Shown piece after piece: positions 45,438 to 55,094 of a stretch of 64,000 nt of DNA. A program made the translations under genes and the position numbers. Below the pieces are notes generated by a model that searched no databases, was not told the origin of the DNA, and saw nothing but the letters and a program-made list of their open reading frames with translations. Source of the DNA: Mucilaginibacter kameinonensis (lineage in GTDB: Bacteria > Bacteroidota > Bacteroidia > Sphingobacteriales > Sphingobacteriaceae); contig NZ_RCWZ01000003.1 in NCBI RefSeq assembly GCF_003675385.1, forward strand, positions 868,001 through 932,000. The letters are read 5' to 3'. Position 1 is the first letter of the stretch. Every line of letters begins with the position of its first letter.

Positions 45438-47402
45438 ATGAACTGTTTAAAACTGAATTATTTATTATGCGCTGTAGCGCTAATGCCGTTAACGCGAACG
45501 GCATCGGCACAAAACTCCGACACTGTTAAATATAACCATCAGGACCTTTTTGGCCCTATTACCTGGCCGGTTACCAGCGGTGGCACACGCTCTGCTGCCG
45601 GCAAACCTTCGCCGGCTTACTGGCAAAATAAAGCTGACTATCAGATCAAAGCTTCGCTTAACGAAGGTAAAGACACCACCATTACCGGCGAAGTTAAAAT
45701 TACCTATACCAACAACAGTCCGGATAAGCTTGATTATCTGTGGCTGCAGTTAGATCAAAACCTTTTTAAACCGGATTCGCGAGGAGCGGCGGTAACACCA
45801 TATACCGGCGACAGGTTTGATGTTCGCGGTTTTAGCCGAGGTGGTTACCATATTGCTTCTGTTGATGTTACTTATAAAGGCGAAACTTACAAAGTTGAGC
45901 CGATCATCACTGATGCCCGCATGCAACTGCGCCTCAATACACCGATGGATGGTAAAGGCGAAAAAATTGAGATCAAGGTTAATTACGACTTTGCCATTCC
46001 TTTTTACGGTGCCGACCGCATGGGCCGCAAAAAATTTAAACAGGGCTATGTTTACGAAATTGCACAATGGTACCCGCGCATGTGCGTTTATGACGATGTG
46101 GAAGGCTGGAACACGCTACCCTACATGGGCTTAGGCGAGTTTTATTGCGAATACGGCGATTTTGATTACTATATCACCGCTCCTGCAAATAAAATAGTAG
46201 TTGGCTCAGGCGATCTGCAAAACCCAGAAGAAGTACTTACCCCTACCCAATTAAAAAGGTTGGAGCAGGCCCGCAACAGCGATAAAACTGTAACCATTAT
46301 CGGCGCATCTGAAGTTGGTAAAGGTGCAACCCGTCCGTTTAAGGGTACTTTAACCTGGCACTTTAAAATGGAGAATAGCCGTGATATTGCCTGGGGCGCC
46401 TCAGACGCGTTTATCTGGGATGCTGCCAAGGTTAACTTCCCTTCGGGACGTAAAGGCATCGCACAATCTGCTTACCCCGTTGAAAGTTCAGGTAACGATG
46501 GTTGGGGCCGCTCCACCGAGTATCTAAAAAACAGCATGGAGATTTATTCAAACCTATATTTTGAATACCCATGGAATTCGGCAGTGAACGTGTCGGGCGT
46601 GGCTTTGGGCATGGAGTATCCGGGCGCTATCTTCTGCCTGAGCAACCTTAAAAAAGCCGATCTTTGGGGCGATGTTACCCATGAAATTGGCCATAACTGG
46701 TTCCCCATGATAGTTGGCTCAAACGAGCGCAAATACATGTGGCAGGATGAAGGTTTTAATACTTTCATTAACGAATACGCTACCAAAGCTTTCAACAATG
46801 GCGAGTATACTGAAAGGAGTACTTCGGCACAAAATGTATTGGCAGGATACCGCAACAGCAAAGATCCGCTAATGACCGCTCCTGAGGCTATCGGCCTTAA
46901 CGATTACGGTCAATACTATACCAAAACTGCTTTAGGTTTAGATATCTTAAGAAATGTAGTGGTTGGCCCCGAACGTTTTGACTACGCTTTCCGCGAGTAT
47001 GTAAAAAACTGGGCGTTTAAACACCCACTGCCTTATGATTTGTTCAGGGCGATGAATGATGCCACGGGCGAAGATCTGAACTGGTTCTGGAAATCATGGT
47101 TCTTCACTACCTGGAAACTTGACCAGGCTATTAGTTCGGTAACATACATTAAGGGCAACCCGGCCAATGGCGCGATGATCACCCTGACTAATAACGAAAA
47201 AATGGCCATGCCTGTTGATCTTAAAATTGTTCAGGCTAACGGCAAAACAGAAATCCTTCATCTTCCGGTAAATATCTGGCAGCGTGATGGTGTTTGGAAG
47301 TTTAAATATCCATCAACATCGGCTATTAAAAGCATGGAGATTGATCCTGACCACCAACTACCCGACGTTGACCTAAAAAACAATGTTTATAGAGGGGAAT
47401 AA
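45438..47402 (+). CDS. M1-family metallopeptidase (secreted)
   Basis: A 654-residue zinc peptidase: signal peptide to about residue 25, an N-terminal beta domain, a GMEYPG exopeptidase-like motif near 392, and the zinc site H415-E-I-G-H419 with third ligand E438, exactly the M1 spacing HEXXH-X18-E. I used the ATG at 45438, which begins a credible signal peptide; the longer frame from 45381 adds 19 residues with none. It probably cleaves N-terminal residues from peptides in the periplasm. It ends before a bidirectional terminator. Confidence 0.9.
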   Translation: MNCLKLNYLLCAVALMPLTRTASAQNSDTVKYNHQDLFGPITWPVTSGGTRSAAGKPSPAYWQNKADYQIKASLNEGKDTTITGEVKITYTNNSPDKLDYLWLQLDQNLFKPDSRGAAVTPYTGDRFDVRGFSRGGYHIASVDVTYKGETYKVEPIITDARMQLRLNTPMDGKGEKIEIKVNYDFAIPFYGADRMGRKKFKQGYVYEIAQWYPRMCVYDDVEGWNTLPYMGLGEFYCEYGDFDYYITAPANKIVVGSGDLQNPEEVLTPTQLKRLEQARNSDKTVTIIGASEVGKGATRPFKGTLTWHFKMENSRDIAWGASDAFIWDAAKVNFPSGRKGIAQSAYPVESSGNDGWGRSTEYLKNSMEIYSNLYFEYPWNSAVNVSGVALGMEYPGAIFCLSNLKKADLWGDVTHEIGHNWFPMIVGSNERKYMWQDEGFNTFINEYATKAFNNGEYTERSTSAQNVLAGYRNSKDPLMTAPEAIGLNDYGQYYTKTALGLDILRNVVVGPERFDYAFREYVKNWAFKHPLPYDLFRAMNDATGEDLNWFWKSWFFTTWKLDQAISSVTYIKGNPANGAMITLTNNEKMAMPVDLKIVQANGKTEILHLPVNIWQRDGVWKFKYPSTSAIKSMEIDPDHQLPDVDLKNNVYRGE

Positions 47403-47450
47403 TTTTAATTTCGGATTTGGGAATTTCGATTTCGGATTTTCCGGGGGTTA
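47403..47450. repeat. TTTCGGATTT self-similar tract
   Basis: AATTTCGGATTTGGGAATTTCGATTTCGGATTTTCC, written here in parts: TTTCGGATTT recurs twice around TTTCGATTT. A related tract in reverse orientation (CCGAAATC words) lies at 49447-49500, after the receiver gene. Purely intergenic. Confidence 0.5.
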
Positions 47451-47468
47451 GAGATTAAAGAGAAAATT

Positions 47469-47506
47469 TAAAAAGGCGATGAGTGTTTGAGCTCATCGCC
47501 TTTTTT
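47469..47506. terminator. Bidirectional rho-independent terminator
   Basis: GGCGATGAG (47475-47483) and CTCATCGCC (47492-47500) form a 9-bp stem with an 8-nt loop. A-rich sequence precedes it and six T follow, so it can work for both converging genes (M1 peptidase and the 47518 gene). Confidence 0.9.
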
Positions 47507-47517
47507 GTGTCTTTGCT

Positions 47518-48678
47518 TTAATCAAAATTAACCCGGCCGAAGTTTGTTTTAATTACAATATTCCGGTTCGCATCGCCTTTACCTAAACGGCCTTTGTAGC
47601 TTTTCTCCTGATTATCGAGCGCTTTATCGCTCGTTAACTTGATTTGCGGATCGCTGTTGTTTAAAGTTCCGTAGTAGGTACTCACATCACAATTGGCATT
47701 TACCCCGGTAATTCGGCCTACCTGCACACTGGTGTAAGCGGCGTTTACATGCAATGTTTTTATGTTTTTGTCGATGTTTTCAATCCTGAATTGCTTGCCA
47801 AATCTCGCATCAATAGTAGCCGAAGAATAGATCTTCCCTATCCGTGCCGGACCATAGCTAACGCTTACGCTGAAATTGCTACCTTCATTAAGGTCAAGAC
47901 TGCCGTGTAAAACCTCCAACCTGGTACCGCTAAAGCCTTCAATATCGACATTACCGAAGTTTACCTTTACGTAGTTGAGCGGGTTGATCAATTTTTTTGC
48001 CTTAAGGTTACTGTAAAGGCTGTTCAGCATCAATTTCCCTTCAAAATCGGGCAGAATGGTTGTTCCGTAGTTATTACTTATGCTTAAGGCGTTTTTTGCA
48101 GGCATAAAAACAATATAATTGATCTCAATTTTCTTGATACGGGGCTTATCTTCTCCTTTCCATAAAACATTGACATTATTAATTCCATTATCCCCAATGA
48201 TAGTTTTAAAAGACACAAGCGCTTCCCTCCTGCTGTCACTTATATTAATGGCGTTTAAAAAGCCCTGGGCGTCCGTTTGTTTATCGGCGTAAATGTTTAC
48301 CTGTACTTCTACACTAAACTCATTACGGTTCCAGGTGTTTATTTTAACCTCGCCAAAACGGTTGTCAATCATTAGCTCATCCAGTTTACTGGCAGTATAA
48401 AGCTTGCTATATTTTTTTGAAGCGATCTTCAATGCACCGTTTTTGATTTGATCATCCGCCTTATCATCATAGATAATTCCACCATTTTTTAATGGATCTA
48501 CCGGAGGCATAAGCGTCGCCGTGTTATTACCATTACCGAGTGTGTCAGCATCATTATGAGGCATTATAACACCGTTATCGGCTTCTGACTTATCGGCAGA
48601 TTGAGCAATGCTTTGGTTTGCGACAGCAATAAAAAAAATCAAAAGCATCAGGCGGCCGGGGCGAAATTTAGTTTTCAT
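47518..48678 (-). CDS. Secreted protein of unknown function (auto-adhesin/DUF4097-like beta repeats)
   Basis: A 386-residue protein with a signal peptide (about 1-26, ending NQSIAQ). After a low-complexity, Asp/Asn-rich linker (about 30-85) comes a regular run of short beta strands (VKINTWN, VNFGNVDIEGF, NCDVSTYYGTLN) resembling the putative auto-transporter adhesin head or DUF4097 beta-helix pattern. The start at 48678 (MKTKFRP) is preferred to 48690. No enzyme motif. In Bacteroidota similar genes often follow ECF sigma/anti-sigma pairs, but none is present here. Confidence 0.65.
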   Translation of the reverse strand: MKTKFRPGRLMLLIFFIAVANQSIAQSADKSEADNGVIMPHNDADTLGNGNNTATLMPPVDPLKNGGIIYDDKADDQIKNGALKIASKKYSKLYTASKLDELMIDNRFGEVKINTWNRNEFSVEVQVNIYADKQTDAQGFLNAINISDSRREALVSFKTIIGDNGINNVNVLWKGEDKPRIKKIEINYIVFMPAKNALSISNNYGTTILPDFEGKLMLNSLYSNLKAKKLINPLNYVKVNFGNVDIEGFSGTRLEVLHGSLDLNEGSNFSVSVSYGPARIGKIYSSATIDARFGKQFRIENIDKNIKTLHVNAAYTSVQVGRITGVNANCDVSTYYGTLNNSDPQIKLTSDKALDNQEKSYKGRLGKGDANRNIVIKTNFGRVNFD

Positions 48679-49030
48679 TTTGCAAATCATATCTATCAGG
48701 TTATGCCATAAATGACACCCTAACTTTCAACGAGTTGCATCTCTCGGGCATAAAACGGCCAATTATACTGCCCGTTATAATTAAAACAGCCCCATTTAAC
48801 TAATTATCAATCACCTTAACGAAATAAACATCAAAACAATTATCTTTACAAAAAGATAAAATACAGGTACAATACCACTATATCGTACTGTTAATAAGAT
48901 CGATACCAATAATATATTCCCATATCCACTCAAATTAAACACAATAGGAATATTTTTAATTATAAAACATTTTGTTTATTTGTGTCATTAAGAAGCTAAT
49001 AGCAAATCAAACATCAATTAGCATTTATCT
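48679..49030. other. Gene-free spacer between divergent genes
   Basis: An AT-rich 352-bp spacer between the minus-strand 47518 gene and the plus-strand receiver gene. It should hold both promoters. TTTATTTG at about 48973-48980 is one base off the TAnnTTTG -7 box for the receiver gene. I see no other structure. Confidence 0.4.
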
Positions 49031-49390
49031 ATGGCGAAAAATATACTCATAATTGAAGATGATACCGAAATTTTAAGGGTATTGGAAACAGTGCTCACTT
49101 TCCATGACTTTGAGGTTACCGGACTTAACCGCACCGATGATATTATTGCAGCTGTAAAAAACTACAACCCCGACCTTGTTTTAACCGACTATATGCTACC
49201 AGGCCTCAACGGTGGCCGTATTTGCCAGTTGATTAAAAGTAACGAAGATACCCGTCACATCCCCGTAATCCTGATCTCTGCCTACCATGAACAGGCTATA
49301 GCCCTGGTTAACTTTGGTTATGATGCCTTTGTCCCTAAGCCTTTTGATGTAAATAAGCTGGTGAAGACTATTAATAAGTTTTTGAATTAA
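49031..49390 (+). CDS. Single-domain response regulator
   Basis: A 119-residue CheY-like receiver: acidic E9-D10-D11, phospho-acceptor D53, ISAY switch segment and conserved Lys in VPKPFD. No output domain. No kinase gene is adjacent, so it is an orphan. Closest architecture in the window is the receiver at 8078-8461. Confidence 0.9.
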   Translation: MAKNILIIEDDTEILRVLETVLTFHDFEVTGLNRTDDIIAAVKNYNPDLVLTDYMLPGLNGGRICQLIKSNEDTRHIPVILISAYHEQAIALVNFGYDAFVPKPFDVNKLVKTINKFLN

Positions 49391-49549
49391 GAGTAGCTTA
49401 AGAGCATAGTCCGATCGCAAAATTATGTCAGACACTCATCATTTCAATTTTCCAAAATAATTCCGAAATCTCAAATTCGATATCCGAAATCCTTTCCCCT
49501 TTCAGCCCAAAACCTTAATTTCGCTGCCTCATAGAAAGAGGAAAAGATT

Positions 49550-51832
49550 TTGGATTATTTACAGGGATTAAACCCCGAACAAAGGGCAGCGGTTGAACAA
49601 ACTGAAGGACCGGTAATGATTATTGCCGGTGCCGGATCGGGTAAAACACGTGTTATTACATATCGCGTGGCGCATTTGATACGTAAAGGTGTTGATTCGT
49701 TTAATATACTGGTGCTTACCTTTACCAATAAGGCCGCCCGCGAAATGCGCGAGCGTATCACCCATGTGGTGGGTACCGAAGCCAAAAATATCTGGATGGG
49801 CACCTTTCACTCGGTGTTTGCCAAAATTTTACGGGTTGAAGCCGAAAAAATTGGCTACCCAAGCAATTTTACCATTTACGATACCGACGATAGCAAAAGC
49901 GTTTTAAGGGCCATTTTAAAAGAAATGAACCTTGACGACAAACTGTACAATGTCAATTTTGTACTTAACCGTATCTCGGCATCAAAAAATAACCTGATCT
50001 CGTGGCAGGAATATAACAAGAATGAACAGATCCAGGCCGACGACTTTTCGAGCGGCCGCGGGCAAATGGGCAAAATCTATGAAATGTATGCCACCCGTTG
50101 CTACCGTGCAGGAGCTATGGATTTTGACGACTTGCTGTACAAAACCAATGAGTTGTTAAAACTGCACCCTGATGTGCTCAATAAATACCAGCACAAGTTT
50201 AAGTACCTGATGGTGGATGAGTATCAGGATACCAACTTTTCGCAGTACCTGATTGTTAAAAAGCTGGCTGCCGTTAACGAAAACCTGTGCGTTGTGGGTG
50301 ATGATGCTCAAAGTATCTACGCTTTCCGTGGCGCCAACATCCAAAACATCCTGAACTTTGAAAAGGATTATCCGGATCTGAAGGTGTTTAAGCTGGAGCA
50401 AAACTACCGCTCAACGCAAAACATTGTGAATGTAGCTAACAGCATCATCCGCAACAATAAGGATCAGCTTAAAAAGAACGTTTTCTCCGAAAAAGAATCG
50501 GGCGATAAGATCAAGGTTATGCGTGCCTTCAGCGATAACGAGGAAGGTAAAATAGTAGCCGAAGCTATTATGCAGGACCGTAGCTCGAACGGGCTTAAAT
50601 GGTCGGCATTTGCCATACTTTACCGCACCAACGCGCAGTCACGCTCTATGGAGGAGGCCTTGCGTAAGCTGGGCATTCCATATAAAATATACGGCGGGCT
50701 TTCATTTTATCAGCGTAAGGAAATTAAGGACCTGATAGCATATTTCAGGCTCACCTTTAACCCTAACGATGAAGAAGCTTTAAAACGTGTTATCAATTAT
50801 CCTAAACGTGGCATTGGTGATACTTCGGTTGATAAGATCATTGTAGCTGCCGATCAGCACGGTATAACACCATGGGAAGTAATTGTTGAACCGGGCAAAT
50901 ATCTTGAAGGAAAAATTTCTGGCGCGGTAGCCAATTTTGCTACCATGATCCAGAGTTTCCAGGTGCTGGCCAAAACCAAATCAGCCTACGAATCTGCTTT
51001 ATATGTAGCCCAGCATTCGGGCTTATTGAAGGATCTTTACGAAGATAAATCGGTAGAGGGCCTTAACCGTTACGAAAATATCCAGGAGCTTTTAAACGGT
51101 ATTAAAGAGTTTTCGGAACGCGAGGATATTGAGGAAAAAGGCCTTGATATTTTCATGCAGGATGTTGCGCTGCTTACCAATGATGACAAGGATAAAAACA
51201 AGGATGCTGATACGGTATCCCTCATGACTATCCATTCATCAAAAGGTCTTGAATTTCCGCAGGTTTATGTTGTAGGCTTGGAGGAAAATCTTTTCCCGTC
51301 GCAAATGTCGCTTAACTCACGTAGTGATCTGGAAGAGGAGCGCCGCCTGTTTTATGTAGCCGTAACCCGTGCCGAAAGTAAGCTGCACATTAGTTATGCT
51401 ACTTCGCGTTTCAAGTTCGGAACCTTGATTAATTGCGAGCCAAGCCGCTTTTTAGACGAAATTGACGCTAAATTCCTTGAGCTTGACTACACCGCAAAAC
51501 CCTCATCGGCCAGTAATCCGTTTGACGACGAGCGCAAAGCATGGAGCCGCGACAAACAACCCGACAGCTTTTCACGCCCTAAACCGGCTGCTGCCGCGCC
51601 TGTAAAAACCACTTCTATACTGGCAAAGGCTCACGTACCTTCAGCCAATTTCAAACCTTCTGACACCTCTAATTTGCAGGTAGGTATGGAGGTTGAGCAC
51701 GAACGTTTCGGCTTCGGTAAAGTGATCTCACTGGAGGGTAATAAGCCCGATATTAAGGCTACCATATTCTTTAAGGAGATTGGTCAAAAGCAATTATTAC
51801 TAAAATTCGCGAAGCTTTACATTCTCCAGTAA
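49550..51832 (+). CDS. ATP-dependent DNA helicase, UvrD/PcrA type
   Basis: A 760-residue superfamily 1 helicase. It has Walker A AGAGSGKT (26-33), LTFTNKAAREMRERI, Walker B VDEYQDTN (near 222), GDDAQSIYAFRGA, EQNYRST, TIHSSKGLEFP and VAVTRAE in the right order. The C-terminal extension ends in a small beta domain (GMEVEHERFGFGKVISLEG in part) that binds RNA polymerase in PcrA homologues. The start is a TTG, placed 8 nt behind an AGAGGAAAAG ribosome-binding-like stretch; no in-frame ATG nearby gives the full N-terminus. Expected roles are repair and replication-fork clearance. Confidence 0.93.
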   Translation: MDYLQGLNPEQRAAVEQTEGPVMIIAGAGSGKTRVITYRVAHLIRKGVDSFNILVLTFTNKAAREMRERITHVVGTEAKNIWMGTFHSVFAKILRVEAEKIGYPSNFTIYDTDDSKSVLRAILKEMNLDDKLYNVNFVLNRISASKNNLISWQEYNKNEQIQADDFSSGRGQMGKIYEMYATRCYRAGAMDFDDLLYKTNELLKLHPDVLNKYQHKFKYLMVDEYQDTNFSQYLIVKKLAAVNENLCVVGDDAQSIYAFRGANIQNILNFEKDYPDLKVFKLEQNYRSTQNIVNVANSIIRNNKDQLKKNVFSEKESGDKIKVMRAFSDNEEGKIVAEAIMQDRSSNGLKWSAFAILYRTNAQSRSMEEALRKLGIPYKIYGGLSFYQRKEIKDLIAYFRLTFNPNDEEALKRVINYPKRGIGDTSVDKIIVAADQHGITPWEVIVEPGKYLEGKISGAVANFATMIQSFQVLAKTKSAYESALYVAQHSGLLKDLYEDKSVEGLNRYENIQELLNGIKEFSEREDIEEKGLDIFMQDVALLTNDDKDKNKDADTVSLMTIHSSKGLEFPQVYVVGLEENLFPSQMSLNSRSDLEEERRLFYVAVTRAESKLHISYATSRFKFGTLINCEPSRFLDEIDAKFLELDYTAKPSSASNPFDDERKAWSRDKQPDSFSRPKPAAAAPVKTTSILAKAHVPSANFKPSDTSNLQVGMEVEHERFGFGKVISLEGNKPDIKATIFFKEIGQKQLLLKFAKLYILQ

Positions 51833-51996
51833 ACATAAACCAAGAGTTAAAAATCCCTACTTTGAGGAATTGCTTCCCCAGGCATTTCCACACCCCATCA
51901 TTAAATTGCCTTTATAACACTAATTTAAAGGTAATTTAATGATGGCATACCATTTGGATTGTCTTCAGTGTCCTTTCCCTTAATTATTAATTGAAC

Positions 51997-52365
51997 ATGA
52001 GTGATACTGTAAAAAAGAAGACAAACAAATCCGTTGGTAAAAACATCCGGACATTACGCCACCAACATGGATGGAGCCAGGAAGATGTGGCCAACCGTTT
52101 GGGCATCTCAATTCCTGCATTTTCAAAAATTGAAACAGGTGTAACCGATATTAACTTATCGCGCCTGGAACAAATCGCTAATATTTTTGATGTGAATGTA
52201 GTGCACCTGCTTGCCCTCGATAGTGAAGAGGTTGATACGAAACCTTCGAGCTTGAGCGTAGCACAAAAAAAACTAATAGACCGCGAATCGGAAATTGCCA
52301 ATTTACAACGTAAGGTTATATTACTTTATGAAGAGCTACGTAACAAGGCCGTAGTGGCCATGTAA
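51997..52365 (+). CDS. Xre-family transcriptional regulator
   Basis: A 122-residue protein. The HTH_3 domain covers about 14-68 (VGKNIRTLRHQHGWSQEDVANRLGIS in part), followed by a short linker and a C-terminal helix with heptad-like spacing (about 85-118), probably for dimerisation. The ATG at 51997 is preferred to the in-frame TTG two codons earlier. Similar small regulators of this layout are common in Sphingobacteriaceae. It lies on the same strand as, and upstream of, the peptide cluster, but a convergent gene intervenes. Confidence 0.87.
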   Translation: MSDTVKKKTNKSVGKNIRTLRHQHGWSQEDVANRLGISIPAFSKIETGVTDINLSRLEQIANIFDVNVVHLLALDSEEVDTKPSSLSVAQKKLIDRESEIANLQRKVILLYEELRNKAVVAM

Positions 52366-52555
52366 TTGTGTGCTGAAAATGTTACAATTTATCGATAGTG
52401 TATATTGTTTGCTTCGTATTAGTATCCAGCCAAACGGCTTTCATTAAATACCAGTTAACATTATTTAATAAAACGAAATTTAAATAAATTTCATTTTATT
52501 GTATTCGCTAATTTATCGATAATGAGCGCTTTATAAGGATTTTGGAGTAATAATT

Positions 52556-52882
52556 GTGGCATACGGATATAAAAAAAAGCGTATGTCAAATTATCTTATT
52601 TCTATTTCAAAAAACGAAAACCTGAGTGATGGCATCATCCACGATCCCAAAAGCAAACTAAAAGTTAAAGCATTTGATTTACTGAGGGCCCGTTTTAAAC
52701 CAAGCAAAGGAGAAGTAAGATTTTTTGTGACATCGGCCAATGAAACACTGGCTTTTGAAACTCAAGGTTACAACCAACACAGGCAATTACTGGTGCTACA
52801 AATGATATCATGGTATTGTATATACCTGGGGCTTATTGAAGCACAGATACATTCAAATTTACCTGTGCATTTTGCGTATTAA
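52556..52882 (+). CDS. Small protein of unknown function
   Basis: A 108-residue cytoplasmic protein if the GTG at 52556 is used; the GTG follows GGAG by 8 nt, a rare clear Shine-Dalgarno in this window. The in-frame ATG at 52583 would give 99 residues. No signal peptide and no motif I recognise; it is basic in its first half and ends in a hydrophobic stretch (VLQMISWYCIYLGLIEA). Its last 4 bp overlap the end of the convergent TPR gene. Confidence 0.6.
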   Translation: MAYGYKKKRMSNYLISISKNENLSDGIIHDPKSKLKVKAFDLLRARFKPSKGEVRFFVTSANETLAFETQGYNQHRQLLVLQMISWYCIYLGLIEAQIHSNLPVHFAY

Positions 52883-54312
52883 ACCCGGGGTGGGTTATGC
52901 AGCATATCGCTCATTTCGATGATTTTTTCATCAATTTCAGATACACACTTATCCATCATATCCAAACATTCGGCCTGGTCAACCAGGCCTTCTTTTTCCA
53001 GGTTAATTAAGCCGCGAAGCGTTGCAATAGGTCCCCTGATCTGATGCGACAGATAAGATGAATGTTCCGAAAGCTTTTTATTTTTTAGCTGTAGATCTTT
53101 GGTACGCTCGTCGATAATCTCTTCCAGGTGATGATTTATACGGTCGAGGTTATCTTTTTGCCTCGATACCTCACCATTTAAAAGCGTAAGCTGTGCATTG
53201 GTTTTGGCCTTGCGCTTCACATTGCTAATAAGCAACCCTATTACCACCAGCAACAAACCCGCAACCACAGTTACAGCCCAAAACTTCGACCGGTCATAAG
53301 CCTGACGCTCGGCAATTCTCTCGTTTTCCTTTAGCTGCTCCTCCTGCCTCCGTTTGGCCTCAACCAAATTCATTTGTGCTGATACGTTGGTTTTATAGGT
53401 TGTACTATCCTGGGTGTATATTTCCCTCAATAAATTTACCGCACGGGCATAATTCTTTTTATTATACTCCAGTTCGTATGTAGTGTATTTATAATCGTAA
53501 TCAAGTTTTGGATCTTTTACCAATTGGGTATAGGCAGTACCCTCCTGCACCATCTTCTCCGCGTTTTTAAAATCACCTTTGGCCATATAAAGCGCCGCAA
53601 GCGTAAGGTCAACGCTGGCTACGGATTCATTTAAATCGCCAGCTTTTGCCCCAGTGTTGGCCTCAAGCAATAAACTTAGCGCCTTATCATAATCTTTAAG
53701 CTTAAAATAAATAACACCCCTGTTTTGCAAACACTGGATCATGTTAATACTGTCCTTGCGTTTTTGAAATATGGGGAAGCTTTTATCATAAAACTTAAGC
53801 GCCATATACAGGTTATTTTTACGCGTGTAAACGTTACCTATGTTCAGGTACAATGAACCAAGCAGCTTAGCATCATTTATTTTTTGAGCTATCTCCAACC
53901 CTTTATTAAGATAATCAAGAGAGCGTTCATAATCATGGTCCCTGAATAGGATACCAATGTTATTATAAACGCTCGCCTCACCCTTCAGGTTATTATTACG
54001 GGTAAAATATGAAAGCGAATTAAGGTAGTTTTCTATAGCTTTTTCGGGCTGATCTAAATAGTATTTGCCTATACCAATAACACGATAAGCCTCGGCAATA
54101 CCGTTAATGTAATTGAGTTTGGTTGATAATTTGAGTGCCTTATTAGCATCCTGAACGGTTTGCTCGGGGTTAGTTAACCTGTTTTTATATGCATTTGCAT
54201 TTATGGATATAACCTCATTAGTATCGATAGCGGCAACATCATTAATATCATTCGCGTATACCGTTAATGATAATAAAATGAATAATATAAATGTACCGAT
54301 TCTTTTCATCAA
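52879..54312 (-). CDS. TPR sensor protein with DHp domain but no HATPase domain
   Basis: A 477-residue protein: signal peptide (1-20), TPR array (about 55-320), a membrane helix near 346-366, coiled coil (about 375-415), and a histidine-kinase dimerisation/phospho-acceptor helix with YLSHQIRGP (H423). It stops 54 residues later, with no N, G1 or G2 box, and no HATPase frame follows on this strand before the convergent gene. So it cannot phosphorylate itself and may be a phosphotransfer partner or a regulator of another kinase. The TPR part should face the periplasm. It is divergent from, and the nearest gene upstream of, the DLGSAD peptide cluster. Confidence 0.85.
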   Translation of the reverse strand: MMKRIGTFILFILLSLTVYANDINDVAAIDTNEVISINANAYKNRLTNPEQTVQDANKALKLSTKLNYINGIAEAYRVIGIGKYYLDQPEKAIENYLNSLSYFTRNNNLKGEASVYNNIGILFRDHDYERSLDYLNKGLEIAQKINDAKLLGSLYLNIGNVYTRKNNLYMALKFYDKSFPIFQKRKDSINMIQCLQNRGVIYFKLKDYDKALSLLLEANTGAKAGDLNESVASVDLTLAALYMAKGDFKNAEKMVQEGTAYTQLVKDPKLDYDYKYTTYELEYNKKNYARAVNLLREIYTQDSTTYKTNVSAQMNLVEAKRRQEEQLKENERIAERQAYDRSKFWAVTVVAGLLLVVIGLLISNVKRKAKTNAQLTLLNGEVSRQKDNLDRINHHLEEIIDERTKDLQLKNKKLSEHSSYLSHQIRGPIATLRGLINLEKEGLVDQAECLDMMDKCVSEIDEKIIEMSDMLHNPPRV

Positions 54313-54879
54313 AAAACTTCTACGTTCTGTTGGGGTGAAAGTTATAAAATAATGCTGAATTATATTTAATGTTAAGAATAAAAAACACTGTGGAAAATTA
54401 TTTTATATTTTTTTCAAACTAATTAAAAAACATATTTATATTTGCAGTGTTAAATATTTGATATACAGCGTATTAAATACGTAAAAAACAATTATCCCAT
54501 ACCGCATTGAGCAGATTATAACCAATTACAATAATATTTCAATATATACGTGAAATACACAATATTGACTATAGTTTGTATATCAAATAAGTGAAATAAT
54601 GTGAAAAACGTGCAATAAATTGTATACTCTGCAAGCAACTAACACAAATGATATAACATTTAAAATTAGTAATTTAACCGAATAATTAACAGTGTAAAAA
54701 TACGAAACAGATAACATTTATTTAAGATTTAAATAACACAGCATTTTAAAAAAACAGAGAGTAAAATCCGGGTTTTGAAATATTTGTGATAAGCTTTAAA
54801 TAAGCTTGACGAGTTTTATTAAATATTCACTATCGTATTAATTTAAAAAATAGAATATTAAATACAATAATTAATCAAT
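54313..54879. other. Long AT-rich spacer before the DLGSAD peptide cluster
   Basis: A 567-bp gap with no credible ORF on either strand, strongly AT-rich with many A/T runs. It must carry the promoters of the divergent TPR gene and the peptide cluster. TATATTTG at 54437-54444 fits the TAnnTTTG -7 box on the plus strand; the -33 element is poor. If used, the first peptide gene would have a leader of about 430 nt, which could be regulatory. AAGCTTTAAATAAGCTT at about 54791-54807 is a short palindrome within it. Confidence 0.5.
54437..54444 (+). promoter_or_regulatory. Candidate -7 box upstream of the peptide cluster
   Basis: TATATTTG matches the Bacteroidota -7 consensus TAnnTTTG. At the expected -33 position there is only TTTTC. 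Weak on its own given the AT-rich background. Confidence 0.3.
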
Positions 54880-55041
54880 ATGAAAAAAACAGTGTTTTTT
54901 GTACTCCTTACCGTAGGCGCCGGGGTACTGTCATCGTCATCAGTTTTGTCATCATCGGCAAAAAAAGATGCACAGCCAACAGCTGTCAATTTCACTAAAA
55001 CACCAACAGGTTTTAAACGCGACCTGGGAAGTGCCGACTGA
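54880..55041 (+). CDS. DLGSAD-family secreted peptide 1
   Basis: A 53-residue precursor. It has a Lys start and hydrophobic signal-like segment (about 4-16), then a Ser-rich stretch (18-27), then a hydrophilic mature part. It ends exactly in TPTGFKRDLGSAD. I do not recognise the family. The final octapeptide KRDLGSAD recurs at the exact C-terminus of peptides 2 and 3, as KKDLGSAD in peptide 5, and 26 times in the protein at 55501-56784. Genes follow one another by 34-75 bp and look like one operon. Conservation of a motif in five neighbouring genes, together with their otherwise different sequences, argues strongly that the frames are real. Confidence 0.85.
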   Translation: MKKTVFFVLLTVGAGVLSSSSVLSSSAKKDAQPTAVNFTKTPTGFKRDLGSAD

Positions 55042-55094
55042 GATCAATTAAAAAATCAACACAGAAAATTCAACATCGATAATATCATACGATC

